Part shown: piece by piece, positions 1 to 10,782 of the stretch
How the letters are laid out: the number at the start of each line of letters is the position of its first letter
Position numbering within the stretch: position 1 is the stretch's first letter
Assembly: GCA_029718625.1 (NCBI GenBank)
Contig: CM056377.1
Location: forward strand, 106,590,585 to 106,654,584
Origin: Synaphobranchus kaupii
Taxonomy: Eukaryota; Chordata; Actinopteri; Anguilliformes; Synaphobranchidae
Direction: 5' to 3'
DNA length: 64,000 bases
Notes under the pieces: model-generated
What the model was told of the DNA's origin: nothing
Databases searched by the model: none
What the model saw: the letters and a program-made list of their open reading frames with translations, nothing else
Program-made: the position numbers and the translations under genes

Positions 1-59
1 CTGGACTTTTCCTGCTTTGCATATTTGTAACAACAAGGAAAACAGTTTCCGCGTACCTA

Positions 60-145
60 CAGTCAAGCCGGAAAGTCTGAACACTCCTTTCACCTATCCA
101 CGTTTTATTACGTTACAGACATATTCTACAATAGATTGAGTTCAT
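60..145 (+). repeat. Left terminal inverted repeat of the Tc1 element
   Basis: This arm starts CAGTCAAGCCGGAAAG and ends TTGAGTTCAT. It is the inverted complement of 1541-1626. These arms would be the transposase binding and cleavage sites. Confidence 0.93.
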
Positions 146-459
146 GTTCTCTCTCAAAATTCTACACAAAATAGCCCATAATGACAAAGTGAAAACATGT
201 TTTTAGACATTTGTGCTAATTTATTAAAAATCAAAATGTAAAATATCATATGTACACAAGTGTGCACACCCTTTGATATGACACCCAAAAGTGAGCTGAG
301 GTGCATTTTGTTTCCACTGATACTGCTTGAGATGTTTCTACAACTTAATTGGAGTCCACCTGTGATAAATCCAATTGATTGGACATGATTGGGGATTGCC
401 AACACCTGCCTATATAAGGTCCCACAGTTGACAGTGCATGTCAGAGCAAACTCCAAGCC

Positions 460-1408
460 ATGGGGTCAAAGGAATTATCTGCAGACCTCAGAAACAGGAT
501 TGTGTCTAGGCATAGATCTGGAGAAGGGTACAGAAAAATCTCTGCAGCTTTACAGGTCCCAAAGAGCACAGTGGCCACCATCATTTGTAAATGGAAGAAG
601 TTTGGAACCACCAAGAATCTTCCTAGACCTGGCCGCCCAGCCAAACTGAGCAATCGGGGAAGACGGGCCTTGGCCAGGGAGGTGAGCAGGAACCCGAGGG
701 TCACTCTGACAGAGCTCCAGCGTATCCTTGTGGAGATGGGAGAACCTTTCAGAAGATCAACCATCCAGGCAGCACTCCACCAATCAGGCCTTTATGGTAG
801 AGTGGCCAGACGGAAGCCCCTCCTTAGTAAAAGGCACATCAGCCTGCTTGGAAATTGAACTTATTGGTCTGAATACCAAGCGTCATGTCTGGAGGAAATC
901 AGGCACCGCTCATCACCTGGCTAATACCATCCCTACAGTGAAGCATGGCGGTGGCAGCATCATGATGTGGGGATGTTTTTCAGCAGCGGGAACGGGGCGA
1001 CTAGTCCTGATAGAGGGAAAGAGGAATGCAGCTAAGTACACCGAGATCCTTGAAGAAAACCTGCTCCAGAGCGCTCTGGACCTCAGACTGGGGCGAAGGT
1101 TTACCTTCCAACATGACAACGACCCAAAGCACACAGCCAAGAGAACAAAGGAGTGGCTTCGGAGCAAGTCTGTGCATATCCTTGAGTGGCCCAGCCAGAG
1201 CCCAGACCTGAATCCAATTGAACATCTGTGGAAAGAGCTGAAAATGGCTGTGTACCGACGCTCCCCATCCAACCTGACGGAGCTTGCAAGGATATGCCAA
1301 GAGGAATGGGCAAAAATGTCCAGAAACAAGTGTGCCAAGCTCGTAGCTTCTTTCCCAAGATGACTTGAAGCTGTAATCGCTGCCAAAGGTGCAGCAACCA
1401 AGTATTAG
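460..1408 (+). pseudogene. Tc1 transposase, disrupted
   Basis: The product would be the cut-and-paste DDE transposase of the element. The first 132 codons (460-855) encode the paired-like helix-turn-helix DNA-binding half, beginning MGSKELSADLRNRIV and including the GRPAKLS region. Around 855-865 the reading jumps from the SACLE segment directly to IELIGLN in another frame. This removes the block that normally holds the first catalytic Asp. The second half continues with the NDPKHTA block (second Asp) and [10 protein letters not shown] (third acidic residue). A TGA at 1361-1363 interrupts the C-terminus, but the frame continues to the usual end at TAG 1406-1408. The TGA is best read as CGA to TGA decay of an Arg codon. 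Seen: deletion, frame change and nonsense codon. Inferred: inactive protein. Confidence 0.93.
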
Positions 1409-1540
1409 GCAAAGGGTGTGTACAGATATGTAACGCCTAAATAACCTATTTTTGTCAGTAAAATAAAATAGCATATTTTCTAAAAACCTGTTTTCACTTC
1501 CTCATTATTGGCTATTGTGTGTAGATGTTTGAGGCAAAAA

Positions 1541-1626
1541 ATGAACTCAATCTATTGTAGAATATGTCTGTAACGTAATAAAACGTGGATAGGTGAAAGG
1601 AGTGTTCAGACTTTCCGGCTTGACTG
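1541..1626 (-). repeat. Right terminal inverted repeat of the Tc1 element
   Basis: This arm starts ATGAACTCAATC and ends CCGGCTTGACTG. It pairs with 60-145 and is followed by the TA target dinucleotide. Confidence 0.93.
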
Positions 1627-1628
1627 TA

Positions 1629-2640
1629 TACCTTACCGGCTCCGTGTCAAATGCAAGACAATATTGAAGCACCGGAAATTGGAAACCCTGAGCTATATAT
1701 AGCCAGCAGGAAACCAAAAACAGGTGCGAATTACCGGGAATTAATTGCAGTGCGAGATCAAAATACCGGAACGGAAGATGGAAAATCCGATAGAGTGCAT
1801 GATGCCACTAAAAGAAAGAACGACCGCCGAAATAAAACGAGGCTGCCAAAAACCATGACAGTGTCTAATAGCTGCTCAGTATGCAAATAGAAATGTGACA
1901 CTGGTTTAATTCATTCTCTCTCTCCTTCTCTGTCTCTAATTTACATGTTTTTTAAAAATAATAATTCAGACACCGCACTCACTGTGTGTGTCAGAGAGAC
2001 AAACAAACACACAAAACACCCAAGCCCTTTGTGTTTGCTTAAAAGTACTGATTACAAGATAACATGCAACCTACCACCCCAGTTACCTGGTTTCAAATAT
2101 TGCTGGTGAGCACAGTGCATTGACATTTGCAAACATATTCTGGGACATGAAAGGCATGTCATGCACTGCTTTTTTCAAACAACAACCTAGACACAGCACA
2201 CATCACTCAATAGCACACACATATACAACAAAACCATAACAACATACATACACACAAACACCCCTTTATAATTCTTCTTCCAGACAGATTTTTGCCTCAA
2301 GTCACCTCCTACATTTTAAGTTACAAAAAAATAATAGGCCTACATCAAATATTGCAGTTTTATCTCAATGAGGTTGTTGCTACTTTTCTACTTTTTCCTT
2401 TCTTATAGTTTAGATATTACCCCTATATGCCTTCGACTGATAAATCTTATATATTACACCATTAATCATTATCATAACAAGGGTATTATATTAAACTGGA
2501 TACAACAGCTTTTGCCAGCTGCATTATATTCATATTTTCTTCCCTAATATACGGATAAATGAAGCACAATCCAAAATCAATATATAGTATCAAATTGTTG
2601 CATACAAGCTAATAAAGACATTACATGCTTTAAATTTCAG
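1629..2640. other. Non-coding stretch upstream of the transposase relic
   Basis: I recognise no family here. A short open frame at 1651-1890 (79 codons, Lys/Arg/Asn-rich, ending SNSCSVCK) resembles nothing I know and has no start context or splice support. The remainder is AT-rich with CA-rich tracts around 2200-2270. Confidence 0.4.
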
Positions 2641-3066
2641 AATGGACAGGTCTCTAAGAAAACTGCACAGAAGACGCTGGTTGCAATAGAGATGGCAATA
2701 AATAAGGACCAATCAGAAACCACGCAGGTTGAGGGTGAGGACACGGAGGAGGAAGGGGGGGGTGAGAGAAGGTGACATTTGAGGCCTTTGAAGTATCTGA
2801 AGATATTAAGGAAAGCGAAAGTACCTCATCTGAGGAGGCTGAAGAGGCTACTCAGCCATCACTGAAGATTTGTCTTCAGGAGATGGCCACAAAACCTGGC
2901 TCACGCACTGCCTAAGATGACCTCCTTAAAGGCTTTAAAAAAAAAAAAGGCAACTCTGAATTGCCAGCGACTGTAATCACCCTGTTGGAGACACCGAGGG
3001 ATATTTGAGACACTTCAAAGCCAGGCATGGATCTACAATTACAATTTGAGGGAGACCTTGACAGAA
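2641..3066 (+). pseudogene. DNA-transposon transposase, N-terminal fragment
   Basis: An exon-like block starts right after TTTCAG (2635-2640), a possible splice acceptor. It stays open for about 40 codons (NGQVSKKTAQKTLVA and on) with a strongly acidic stretch. It then shifts frame in a G run near 2755-2763 and continues through VTFEAFEVSEDIKESES to a stop at about 2914. A second block at about 2958-3060 reads ELPATVITLLETPRDI, stop, DTSKPGMDLQLQ. The TLL-x-TPR segment is like one I recall near the N-terminus of a transposase family common in fish genomes. Two further blocks of that family follow in order at 4187-4611 and 5375-6050. Frameshifts and stops show it is dead. The superfamily is not assigned here. 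Confidence 0.45.
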
Positions 3067-3230
3067 CAGACAACAGACAAACTTCCTGAGCTCTATTTAA
3101 TCTCTATTAAATAGAGAGCTCTATTTAATCCACCAACTGTAGTAGGCTACCGTCTGGCTACCGTTAGTTAGTAGGTCTACGTCATAACAAAACAAAAGAT
3201 CTAACTACCGCTTGTTGTATGTAGCCTACA
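3067..3230. repeat. Duplicated segment, first copy
   Basis: About 120 bp here (from CAGACAAACTTCCTGAGC through CCGCTTGTTGTATG) recur nearly identically at 3744-3862. The segment is also bracketed by two copies of CAATTTGAGGGAGACCTTG (from about 3040 and 3236), so it interrupts a sequence that resumes after it. An internal CTCTATTTAATCTCTATTAAATAGAGAG palindrome-like tract lies at about 3100-3130. Confidence 0.7.
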
Positions 3231-3309
3231 ATTTACAATTTGAGGGAGACCTTGACAGAACACCTTAAGACAGTATCCCAGAGAGATGCATGAAAGAGAA
3301 ATAGAATTT

Positions 3310-4205
3310 TCCCTTAACGTTGATGGGATATTTCATACTTCGTATGACATAAGTAATTTTGTGGAGCCTTCCCCAATATATTTGCATAGCGTGAATACTA
3401 GTAACATCAGCTGTCCCTGCTGACCGTTACCGGCATCCCCGGTAGTCCCGTTTGTACATCAATAAAAGAGAACATGAGGGTGAAAAGGTACATGTTTGTT
3501 TTGATATTTAGTGTATTTTCAATGTTTTATTACCTTATAAAAGAAAAAGAAGATCCGGCATCTTGTATCTTTGTAGACTAACATTACTAGTAAAATAGGG
3601 TGAATACTACAAAGCAGGATTACTGAGTTAACTGGAACTGCATTGAGTAAAACCAGAACCTTCCCAAATCTCTAACATGGAAGGAAAAAGACCTGTTACG
3701 GGTTTTATTCAGTCCAGTTATCCAGTCCAGGTTGCCATACCAACAGACAAACTTCCTGAGCTCTATTTAATCCACCAACTGTAGTAGGCTACCGTCTGGC
3801 TACCGTTAGTTAGTAGGTCTACGTCATAACAAAACAAAAGATTTAACTACCGCTTGTTGTATGACTACGCAGTAGCCTATCCGAAAATAGTTCCACTATT
3901 TATAGCTAATTTAAACTTTAAAACAGCGTATAAGCTCAAAACAAATATGTACCTTTTCACCCTCGTCTTCTCTTTTATGAATGTATTATCCGTCGTAGTT
4001 AGTTTGTGCTTTAAAACGATTCATTTTGGTGAGGCCCCGAAACTGAATGGGAGTGAATGGGGAGCCTGACAACCGGGACTACCGGGAATTCCGTTAACGG
4101 TCAGCAGGGACAGCTGATGTTTCTAGTATTCATGCTATGCAAATATAATGGGGTAGGCTGCACAAAATTACTCATGTCACACAAAGTTGAAATATCCCTT
4201 TAAGA
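3310..4205. mobile_element. Palindromic MITE-like element with long arms
   Basis: The left arm (about 3325-3510) is the inverted complement of the right arm (about 3930-4197). Shared tracts include GGGATATTTCA, AGTAATTTTGTG, TATATTTGCATAGC, ACATCAGCTGTCCCTGCTG and GGGTGAAAAGGTACAT. The right arm carries about 90 bp (roughly 3975-4065) that the left arm lacks. There is no coding capacity. It sits inside the transposase relic, directly before the block that resumes at 4187. Confidence 0.7.
3744..3862. repeat. Duplicated segment, second copy
   Basis: This is a direct repeat of part of 3070-3226, sharing the CTGAGCTCTATTTAATCC and GTAGGCTACCGTCTGGC tracts. It differs by a roughly 20-bp internal duplication in the first copy. 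It lies between the arms of the 3310-4205 palindrome. Confidence 0.75.
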
Positions 4206-4611
4206 GTAGCAAAATATCAATGCGGCCAGTTCTCTGCCGTGGCCATCTTCCACATATCCCTGTAGCTTTTACTATTGGCCCTTTAAGACCAAAATCTCTT
4301 GATTTTTTGGAGGAAACAATTGATGAGCTGCAAGAGGTTCTGAGGAATGGCTTAGAGAGTGGATCCATTAAAGTAGAAATCCGCTGTGTTGTATGCGATG
4401 ATGTAACGAGCCATAGTGAAAAAAAACAAGCGATACACTGAATACTATGGCTGTGACCAGTGTGAGTAGAAGGGCGTCTTGGATGGACGGATGACATATC
4501 CAGAAGTGTACGACCTCACTTTTAGAACAGACGGAAGGTTGCACGATGTGAAGGAGTCACTTCAACAAAATGAGAATATCACAGTGACACCAATAATGAA
4601 GCTACCGGACA
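4187..4611 (+). pseudogene. DNA-transposon transposase, central fragment
   Basis: An open block of 84 codons (starting at 4187) includes FKSSKISMRPVL, KPKSLDFLEE-like PKSLDFLEETIDELQEVL and VEIRCVVCDD. After a one-base frame change in the A run near 4420-4427 it continues as RYTEYYGCDQCE, a stop, then GRMTYPEVYDLTFRTDG and on to 4611. The order FL..D.L.EL, CDxxx, YxGCxxC, GRMTxPEV, RTD matches a conserved transposase block that I recall from many uncharacterised fish proteins, possibly with a zinc-binding role. It is cut by the Tc1 insertion at 4612. Family recognition is from memory, and the superfamily is open. Confidence 0.55.
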
Positions 4612-4613
4612 TA

Positions 4614-5166
4614 CAGTACTGTGCAAAAGTCTTAGGCACATGTAAAGAAAATCCTTAAGGCGAAAATCCTTTCAAAAATAATTAAATTAAAAGTTTCTAA
4701 ATATCAAACAATTCACTACAAAGAACAGTAAACAATAAAAAACAGAATCAAATCAATATTTGGTGTGACCACCCTTTCCCTTTAAAACAGCATCAACTCT
4801 CTTCGGTACACTGTTGTTCAGTTTTATAAGAAAATCAGCTGGTAGATTGTTCCAAGCATTTTGGAGAACTTGCCGCTGTTCTTCTGCAGAATTTGGCTGT
4901 CTCGCTTGCTTCTGTCTGTCCAGGTAATCCCAGACAGCCTCGGTGATGTTGAGAACAGGCCTCTGTGGAGACCATACCATCTGTTGCAGAACTCCTTGTT
5001 CTTCTTTTCTCTGACAAAAGTTCAATTAAGTTCTTGGAAAATCAATGTTTGGAAATCTACAATTTGCTCTTTTCTACTGACACACTAATGCAGAAGACAA
5101 AAAATAAACATCTAAAGAAAATCTACATAAAAAATCTAGGGTGCCTAAGACATTTGCACAGTACTG
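4614..5166 (-). mobile_element. Tc1-like element, 553-bp deletion derivative
   Basis: The termini CAGTACTGTGCAAAAG (left) and CTTTTGCACAGTACTG-like (right) form a 26-bp inverted repeat with one mismatch. TA flanks both ends (4612-4613 and 5167-5168). Only the C-terminal end of a transposase remains inside, on the minus strand. It inserted into the transposase relic and is younger than it. Confidence 0.92.
4753..5025 (-). pseudogene. Tc1 transposase, C-terminal remnant
   Basis: About 80 residues of a Tc1 transposase C-terminus are visible: the LNITEAVWDYLDRQ block that carries the third catalytic acid, then a VLQNAWNNLPADFL stretch and the typical end KRVDAVLKGKGGHTKY. The DNA-binding half and the first two Asp residues are missing. 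The apparent ATG start is fortuitous. The copy cannot be active. Confidence 0.92.
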
Positions 5167-5182
5167 TAGTCAATTAATTTCA

Positions 5183-5360
5183 AGAGATTTTGGTCTTGAA
5201 GGGCTAATAGTAAAAGCTACAGGGATATGTGGAAGATGGTCATGGCAGAGGACTGGCCACATTGAGATTTTGCTACTCTTAAAGGGATATTTCACCTTTG
5301 TGTGACATGAGTAATTTTGTGGAGCCTACCTCATTATATTTGCATAGCATGAATACTACA
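5183..5360 (-). repeat. Inverted duplicate of 4125-4310
   Basis: This segment is the inverted complement of about 4125-4310. It spans both part of the central transposase block (CAAGAGATTTTGGTCTTGAAG side) and the arm of the palindromic MITE (TATATTTGCATAGCATGAATAC side). The same junction is therefore present twice in opposite orientation around the Tc1 insertion. Confidence 0.8.
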
Positions 5361-5374
5361 GCTACAGGATTTTT

Positions 5375-6050
5375 ACACGTGGAAAGCCACAGAGCTGAGC
5401 TAATTTGCTGTTTACACAGGGAAGCTTGTGCTGAAGGGGATACTTGAAGATGATTTGTACCATCTCTTCATGCAGTTCAGTATGGTCCTGAGTTTTCTCC
5501 TGACCCTACACTGATAGGAGTACAACACGTATGCTGAGGTATTGATGGCCTACATTGTCTCGAGACTCTTATGGTAATCAGTTCATGGTTTACAAAGTAC
5601 AACTGGCATGAGACGCCAGGAAATTTGGAAGCGTTGGTGCATGCAGCACATTTGTTTTTGAAAATCACATGCAAAGGCTAACGCGGCTTGTGAGAACAGG
5701 CAGTCAGCCGCTTGTGAAGAAGTTTAAGTAATGAGACTCCAACATAAACAAAAAGAGGTGCGCTACAAAAAATCTTCCTGGCCAAACAACAGTTTTATCA
5801 TTGGTACTACATGCTGTGAGGTTGTTGAGGAGGCAAACAAAAAAGATGATTTTGGCTCTCCCCTGTTGCTCTGCTGGGTATTTGAATCACACCAAGCCAT
5901 CTTTACTGAGCCTTGGACTCCCATATTATTGGGTACTTCAAGGCTCAGTCCCACCAATGCTCAATGAAGATGGTGCCATAAAACAAATGCTCTAAGAGCC
6001 ATCATGGTGGAGAAAGGGCATGATACTGTTTTTGAAAGTCCTTCATGAGC
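5375..6050 (+). pseudogene. DNA-transposon transposase, C-terminal fragment
   Basis: Successive frames read KLVLKGILEDDLYHLFMQFS (about 5418-5490), YAEVLMAYIVSRLLW, then FENHMQRLTRLVRTGSQPL (about 5655-5715) and NNSFIIGTTCCEVVEEANKK (about 5785-5850). A broken tail follows to about 6050. The FEN...L.RLVR.G..PL segment fits the C-terminal half of the same fish transposase as the fragments at 2641 and 4187. The fragments follow each other in the right order on one strand. Stops and at least two frameshifts show decay. Confidence 0.45.
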
Positions 6051-6470
6051 GCTGAGGGCAAACATTTCGCTTCCACTAAATCACCATGGTAATGTTCACG
6101 TTTATCCAGGGTGACTTACCACCTGTTTTTAATCCTGTGATACTTAAAGGTCCTTCTACTGCAAATTCTCCAATAATAAATTCCCCAGCTCTCAAATCAT
6201 GGCAGACAAACTCTTATTCGTTCTGCTACCATCTCAGTCTTCAACTAATGACTAATTGAACCATTATCTTGTAACACAACATAGTAGCAAATGGATGTGT
6301 GCCAACTGGCAGGTTACATGTGTCAGTATATTTTCCAGCATTGTGAAGAGTCAAGAAAAAAAAAAGTATCCCTATAGTAGCAACTATATCTTAAATTAAC
6401 ATGGCCTTCAGCATGTCCTGAATCACTTAAAGCTTCTCTCACTTCTCCATCGTGCATGTGTATCAACGTT
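6051..6470. other. Non-coding stretch
   Basis: This is AT-rich sequence with no ORF, repeat arm or RNA gene that I can support. Confidence 0.4.
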
Positions 6471-6474
6471 TATA

Positions 6475-6700
6475 GCTGCGCTTTGCTACGACCCCAGCTC
6501 GAAGGGCCGCAACACAAAGGAGTTTAAACATAACAGGAAACTCTTACAAAAGTAGTTTATTAAAATATCAAAATAAACAGACATGAAACAAGGGGGAAAG
6601 TGTGCTGGTTGAAGTATGGGCAAACAAGAAACAAGACAAACACAAGATCGGGAATCCAAAGAGTCTCATACGCGAGACATAACGGCTGGCGGTTTTGTGC
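6475..6700 (-). mobile_element. Possible LTR fragment
   Basis: On the minus strand a promoter-free tract ends with TTTATTTTGATATTTTAATAAACTAC (a reversed poly-A-signal region at about 6548-6580). The composition around it (AACAAGAAACAAGACAAACAC) is like Gypsy LTR ends elsewhere in the window. No partner LTR, target duplication or coding part is visible, so the call is weak. Confidence 0.25.
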
Positions 6701-7377
6701 TGAGAAGCATTGGAACCACTGTTACCAACCTCCCCGAATTGATTGCTAGTTCACTAGCTAGCTATGAGAGGCAGTATCCGTGTAACACTATTTAAATAGA
6801 GTTGATGCAATAATGTTATGTTGGATTATGAAGGTAATTTTCAACCATAAACATTAGGCTACCTCAGTGTTTTTCCTATATACGAGAACCAACACCAGGC
6901 AAACAAAATATTTTTCTTAATACAGAAAATAGCGCAAATATCGATTCATTCCGGAATCAATAATCATTTGTGCCTCTGAGCCTCTGCTTGAGAAATCTGA
7001 GAGAGACAGTAACGTAGAGTGGACACGAACCAAGGGGCCAAAGCCGAGCTTTCGTTTTGAAGCTCACTTCCTTTAGACTAACATTACTTACCACAAAATG
7101 CATCACCATATTTTAATACTTTCACCTTCTTTTGATCCCATTATACCGCATTACCACTTCACATAGGCTACCATATTACCATCTTTCTATACCATTCCCA
7201 GCAATTAATACCACTGCTAAGCAAATACACCGAATTGTTAATCTAGCAGCTTGGTGCAGGGCAGGCTGGATACCCGTATCGACAGACCATCAGTTGTCCG
7301 TAGCGATCAGGCTCTCCCGGTAGCCTACTTAGCCTACGTTACCGTGCTGAAACGATAATATTTATTCGGTCTCTGCC

Positions 7378-7590
7378 TTGTAATGAAAGCTATCCAGGTG
7401 GTATGGGGTATTAGCGGAGGTAAAATTCAGGTGTTGGAATCAGAATAAGCTAAATAAGCCGATGCTCCAGCTCACCGGTTTGTAATGAAAGGCATGCGCT
7501 ATAGGCTATGGAGTTGGCTACAGGTAGGCTACAATTAAGTAGCTGGAATCAATAAGCTAAAGAAGCCGATGCCCCAGCTCACCGGTTTTA
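7378..7590. repeat. Two-copy tandem repeat, about 103-bp unit
   Basis: TTGTAATGAAAG starts at 7378 and again at 7481. Both units end in AAGCCGATGC(T/C)CCAGCTCACCGG. The unit middles have diverged, so the duplication is not recent. Confidence 0.75.
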
Positions 7591-8949
7591 ATATTCATTT
7601 TTGTTATTCTTTTGAGGTGATAAAATTTTTGTTAAAATGTTATGTCATAAACTTAGCTAAAATGCAGAAATGTCATAAAAATGCATTTTGATATTTTATC
7701 AATAGTTTAACTAGCATCCTAGCATTGCTAGTCATTTGTCTGTTTGGTAACTACTGAGTGAATCTTACGGTTTTAAAATCATAATATGTAATTATTTGGA
7801 GTCGTACTAATATTATAGTTGTGACTGGTCTCCTATCTCTAAAGTCAGTAACTTTTAGATGTTTGAGAATAGGGTTTAAGAACATTATGAAAACCATTTG
7901 GAAAACTGACTGTCTAATTTATGTCACAAGAACTTAAAAAATGGATAGTAGTTTAATCCAGTAAATGCAGCTATGGTTTCTGACAAGAACATCAACACCA
8001 TCACAAAGCATCAAATGCTGTCACGTAACGTTATGTTGTCTAAATTACAAAACACAATTGTTAACAAAAAATATTTTTAGCACGGTTGCAATTTTTGCCT
8101 ACGTTTTAGCTAAATGCTCATCTACTAATCACTCCATTCAGCATTATTCAACTAATTCTGATTTACTTCTTAATAACGTTAGCACAGACAACTTGCTAAC
8201 AAAACATGACAAAAGCATAAGCCAGCTAGGCTACTCTGGTTAAGCTACCAGAAAAAACAAACCTTTCACTCTGCATGAAAATGCCAAGGTGACAGGTGCC
8301 AGTAGCCTACGTTAGCAAATCTAAATGCAATCGATTATGACATCGCTACAGCAAATAAACTATCTGCTACACATGATTGGGTTATAATCTGAAGTTTATG
8401 TTAGTCAACAAAGTTAAATTTAAAAAAGTTACTATTAGCCAAACGATGTTTATTTAACATTGCTTTACGCTAGCTGCATGCTAGGTAGGCCTAGGCTAGT
8501 TGAATAGAACGCTGAATTCAGCACACAACATGTCGTTTGGACTTCACAAAATGGTGAGATCTGTAATCGGAATCAGTTTATTGAATAAAGTGGAGAAATC
8601 AGTAGATGAGAATTTGGTTAAAACCTAGGCAAAATAAACCCATATTTTTCTACAGTCTATTAATCAAACACAACTACAACTGTGTCCGAATAGTCCGAAT
8701 CAGCACACTTACCTACTATTTCAGTATGCCAGTTGAGTATTTTTTTAAAAAGCTGTTAAATTAGGCTAGTCTTACCTACGCAGCCAAATTGGCTGTTCTC
8801 AATATCCCCAGATGATATAGGCAAAGAGTGTAAAGGAAACTGATATAGCCTTATATGGAGGATATTTTGCATACTGCCTACAGTAAGCAGTATGCTAGTA
8901 CACAGGACGCAGTAAATAGGGCATTCACAATGCCTTCCTCTCCAACTAT
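7591..8949. other. Non-coding stretch
   Basis: The sequence is AT-rich with many TAGGCTA and GTTAGC words. At 8680-8930 a TGTCCGAATAG...AGTATGC tract and a later GCATACTGCC...AGTATGCTAG tract suggest a decayed MITE, but I could not define its ends. No gene was seen. Confidence 0.4.
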
Positions 8950-8957
8950 GTTATGAC

Positions 8958-10637
8958 CAGGGTGGGAAATTAGCACCTGCCACCCGCCAAATGTGGGTAT
9001 ATTTCAGAATTGTTGGGTAAATGTATCAAACCTACCCGCCACAGTGGTGTGTAGCAATGTGGATCCAAAAAAAAAACTTTGGTAAAAACTTCAGGGGCCG
9101 TATTCACAACACATATCTTACCATTACGAGTTCTTCTATGTGGCACAAAAAGTTCCTCTTTAAGAGTTTCATCTTAAAATCTATTCACAAAGCTGCTGAG
9201 ACCAACTTTTACTAAGGAATGGGAAGAACTCCTTCAAAAAACACCATAAACTCTCGTTTTCAAAGACGGGAAACTCACGAGTGGTCACTGGTGTCCGTTG
9301 ATGTTCTGACAAAGTATGTTGTCGCAAAGTATGCTTCGTATCGGGTTTTATTTATCATTTTATTAAATCCATTGACTTGTATAGACACCAACGGAGGTTT
9401 AGATAGATACATCCACAGCCGGAAACCGGAAATACTTCTGAATTGTTTTGGAAAGTTTGTCCTTTTCTGTTGCTCACTAGTGGTCTTGTGCGCTCGCAGT
9501 GAAGGAATCTGTCGCATGAGCGTACACTAATTTAGCAAAATGGATCTATTTGAAGAGTTCATACCAGAGATTTTCTTATAAAGGGGGAGATGGGAGACTC
9601 CGCGTCTTTTGCATTGTGAAAAGCGTAACGGCTAGTAGTAGCTTAGATTGGATCACCTGCACCGTTGCTAGCCAATCGTTTCAAAGTATTGACGTCACTG
9701 AGACTCTTTAGAGTTTTTCGACAGTTATCTACAGCATTTGGCAATATAGTATCGCACCCTTTAATATTTTGAAAGACAGAAAAATGACCATTTATGATAT
9801 TACCACTCCATGCACCTATAAAGAGTGATTTGCTTACTTATCACCACTATTACACTGAAATATCAGTGTTTACCAAAGACACATGGCCACACTTTAATTG
9901 CATTAGGAAGGGAAACCATTTTTACAGGTGCTACCTAGCTAGCCTATGTAACGTGGGCCTACTGCAAATCATCGGAAGGAAATTTAAGACTTTTGAATAT
10001 ACATTTTTTATGATCTAATTCTATAGGCTACGTTAGCTAACGTTTGCTGTTTTTCTGAACGAACACAAATAACGTTTGAGCGACCTTTCTGGAGCTTTCA
10101 CTTTTACCTTAGAGTGTATGTTATTAGTCAGTTTGTTTTGTTTTACTGTGTGGTGGTCTTGCTAGAATTGCTTTAGCTATGATAAATTGAATGTAAATTT
10201 CTGCCGGTAATCCGCCTCTGTATCGAGCCGAATCAATATTTTAGACACATTTAATAACTTCGAGCTTTTAAAAAGGTATCAATCGCAATGGTATTATGAT
10301 TATATAGAGCTAGTCAGTGATGCAGTCACTTCACCAACCAACATAAACAATGCAATTTTGCCAAATCTATGCTAGGCTAGGCTACTTGGCCACAGGTCTA
10401 TAAATTTACACACCATTTTTGACTCATAAAACATGATGTAGTCTAATAAATAGCCTACTATTTTATTACAGCTAGGCTACTAAACATGAGTATGCATGTT
10501 CTGTAATGTATCTGAAACGTTATTCTAGCATAATGTAAAAAAAATTAAATAAAGAATTTTAAAAACGAGATAAAAAAGGTGGCTGGTAAAAATTTTGCAT
10601 AGTGGCTGGTAGGTCAGAAAGTTAATTTCCCACGCTA
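8958..10637. mobile_element. hAT-like non-autonomous element
   Basis: The left end CAGGGTGGGAAATTA and right end TAATTTCCCACGCTA are inverted. They are flanked by a perfect 8-bp duplication GTTATGAC (8950-8957 and 10638-10645), the size produced by hAT transposases. The subterminal CCACCCGCCA / GGTGGCTGG motifs also mirror each other. No transposase is encoded in the 1680 bp. A GGGGCCGTATTCACAA tract at about 9094 may be one end of another MITE inside, for which I saw no second end. Confidence 0.85.
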
Positions 10638-10782
10638 GTTATGACCCAAAAATACTATCCCAGATGATTTGACATTACCTTTTTGTGCTTTCATCACAAT
10701 TCATTACTTCTTTGTATCACTTCCAGGTTCTTTAGTTTAGACTATTTACCACAAAATAGGCTACATCACCTATCATGATGTT

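Larger units (their letters stand above)
60..1626 (+). mobile_element. Tc1/mariner transposon, decayed copy
   Basis: The element runs from CAGTCAAGCCGG to its inverted complement and is flanked by TA at 58-59 and 1627-1628, the target duplication of Tc1/mariner elements. The inverted repeats are 86 bp (60-145 and 1541-1626) and look nearly perfect. A single transposase gene lies between them but is broken, so this copy is non-autonomous. The good terminal repeats and limited coding decay suggest a fairly young insertion. Confidence 0.95.

Noticed and set aside
1651..1890. 79-codon ORF ending SNSCSVCK as a small gene.
   Set aside because: There is no recognised similarity, no supportive start or splice context, and its length is within chance expectation for this region.
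7132..8243. Short ORFs in the 7-8 kb region as host exons.
   Set aside because: They are AT-driven, without splice signals in frame or any family motif.
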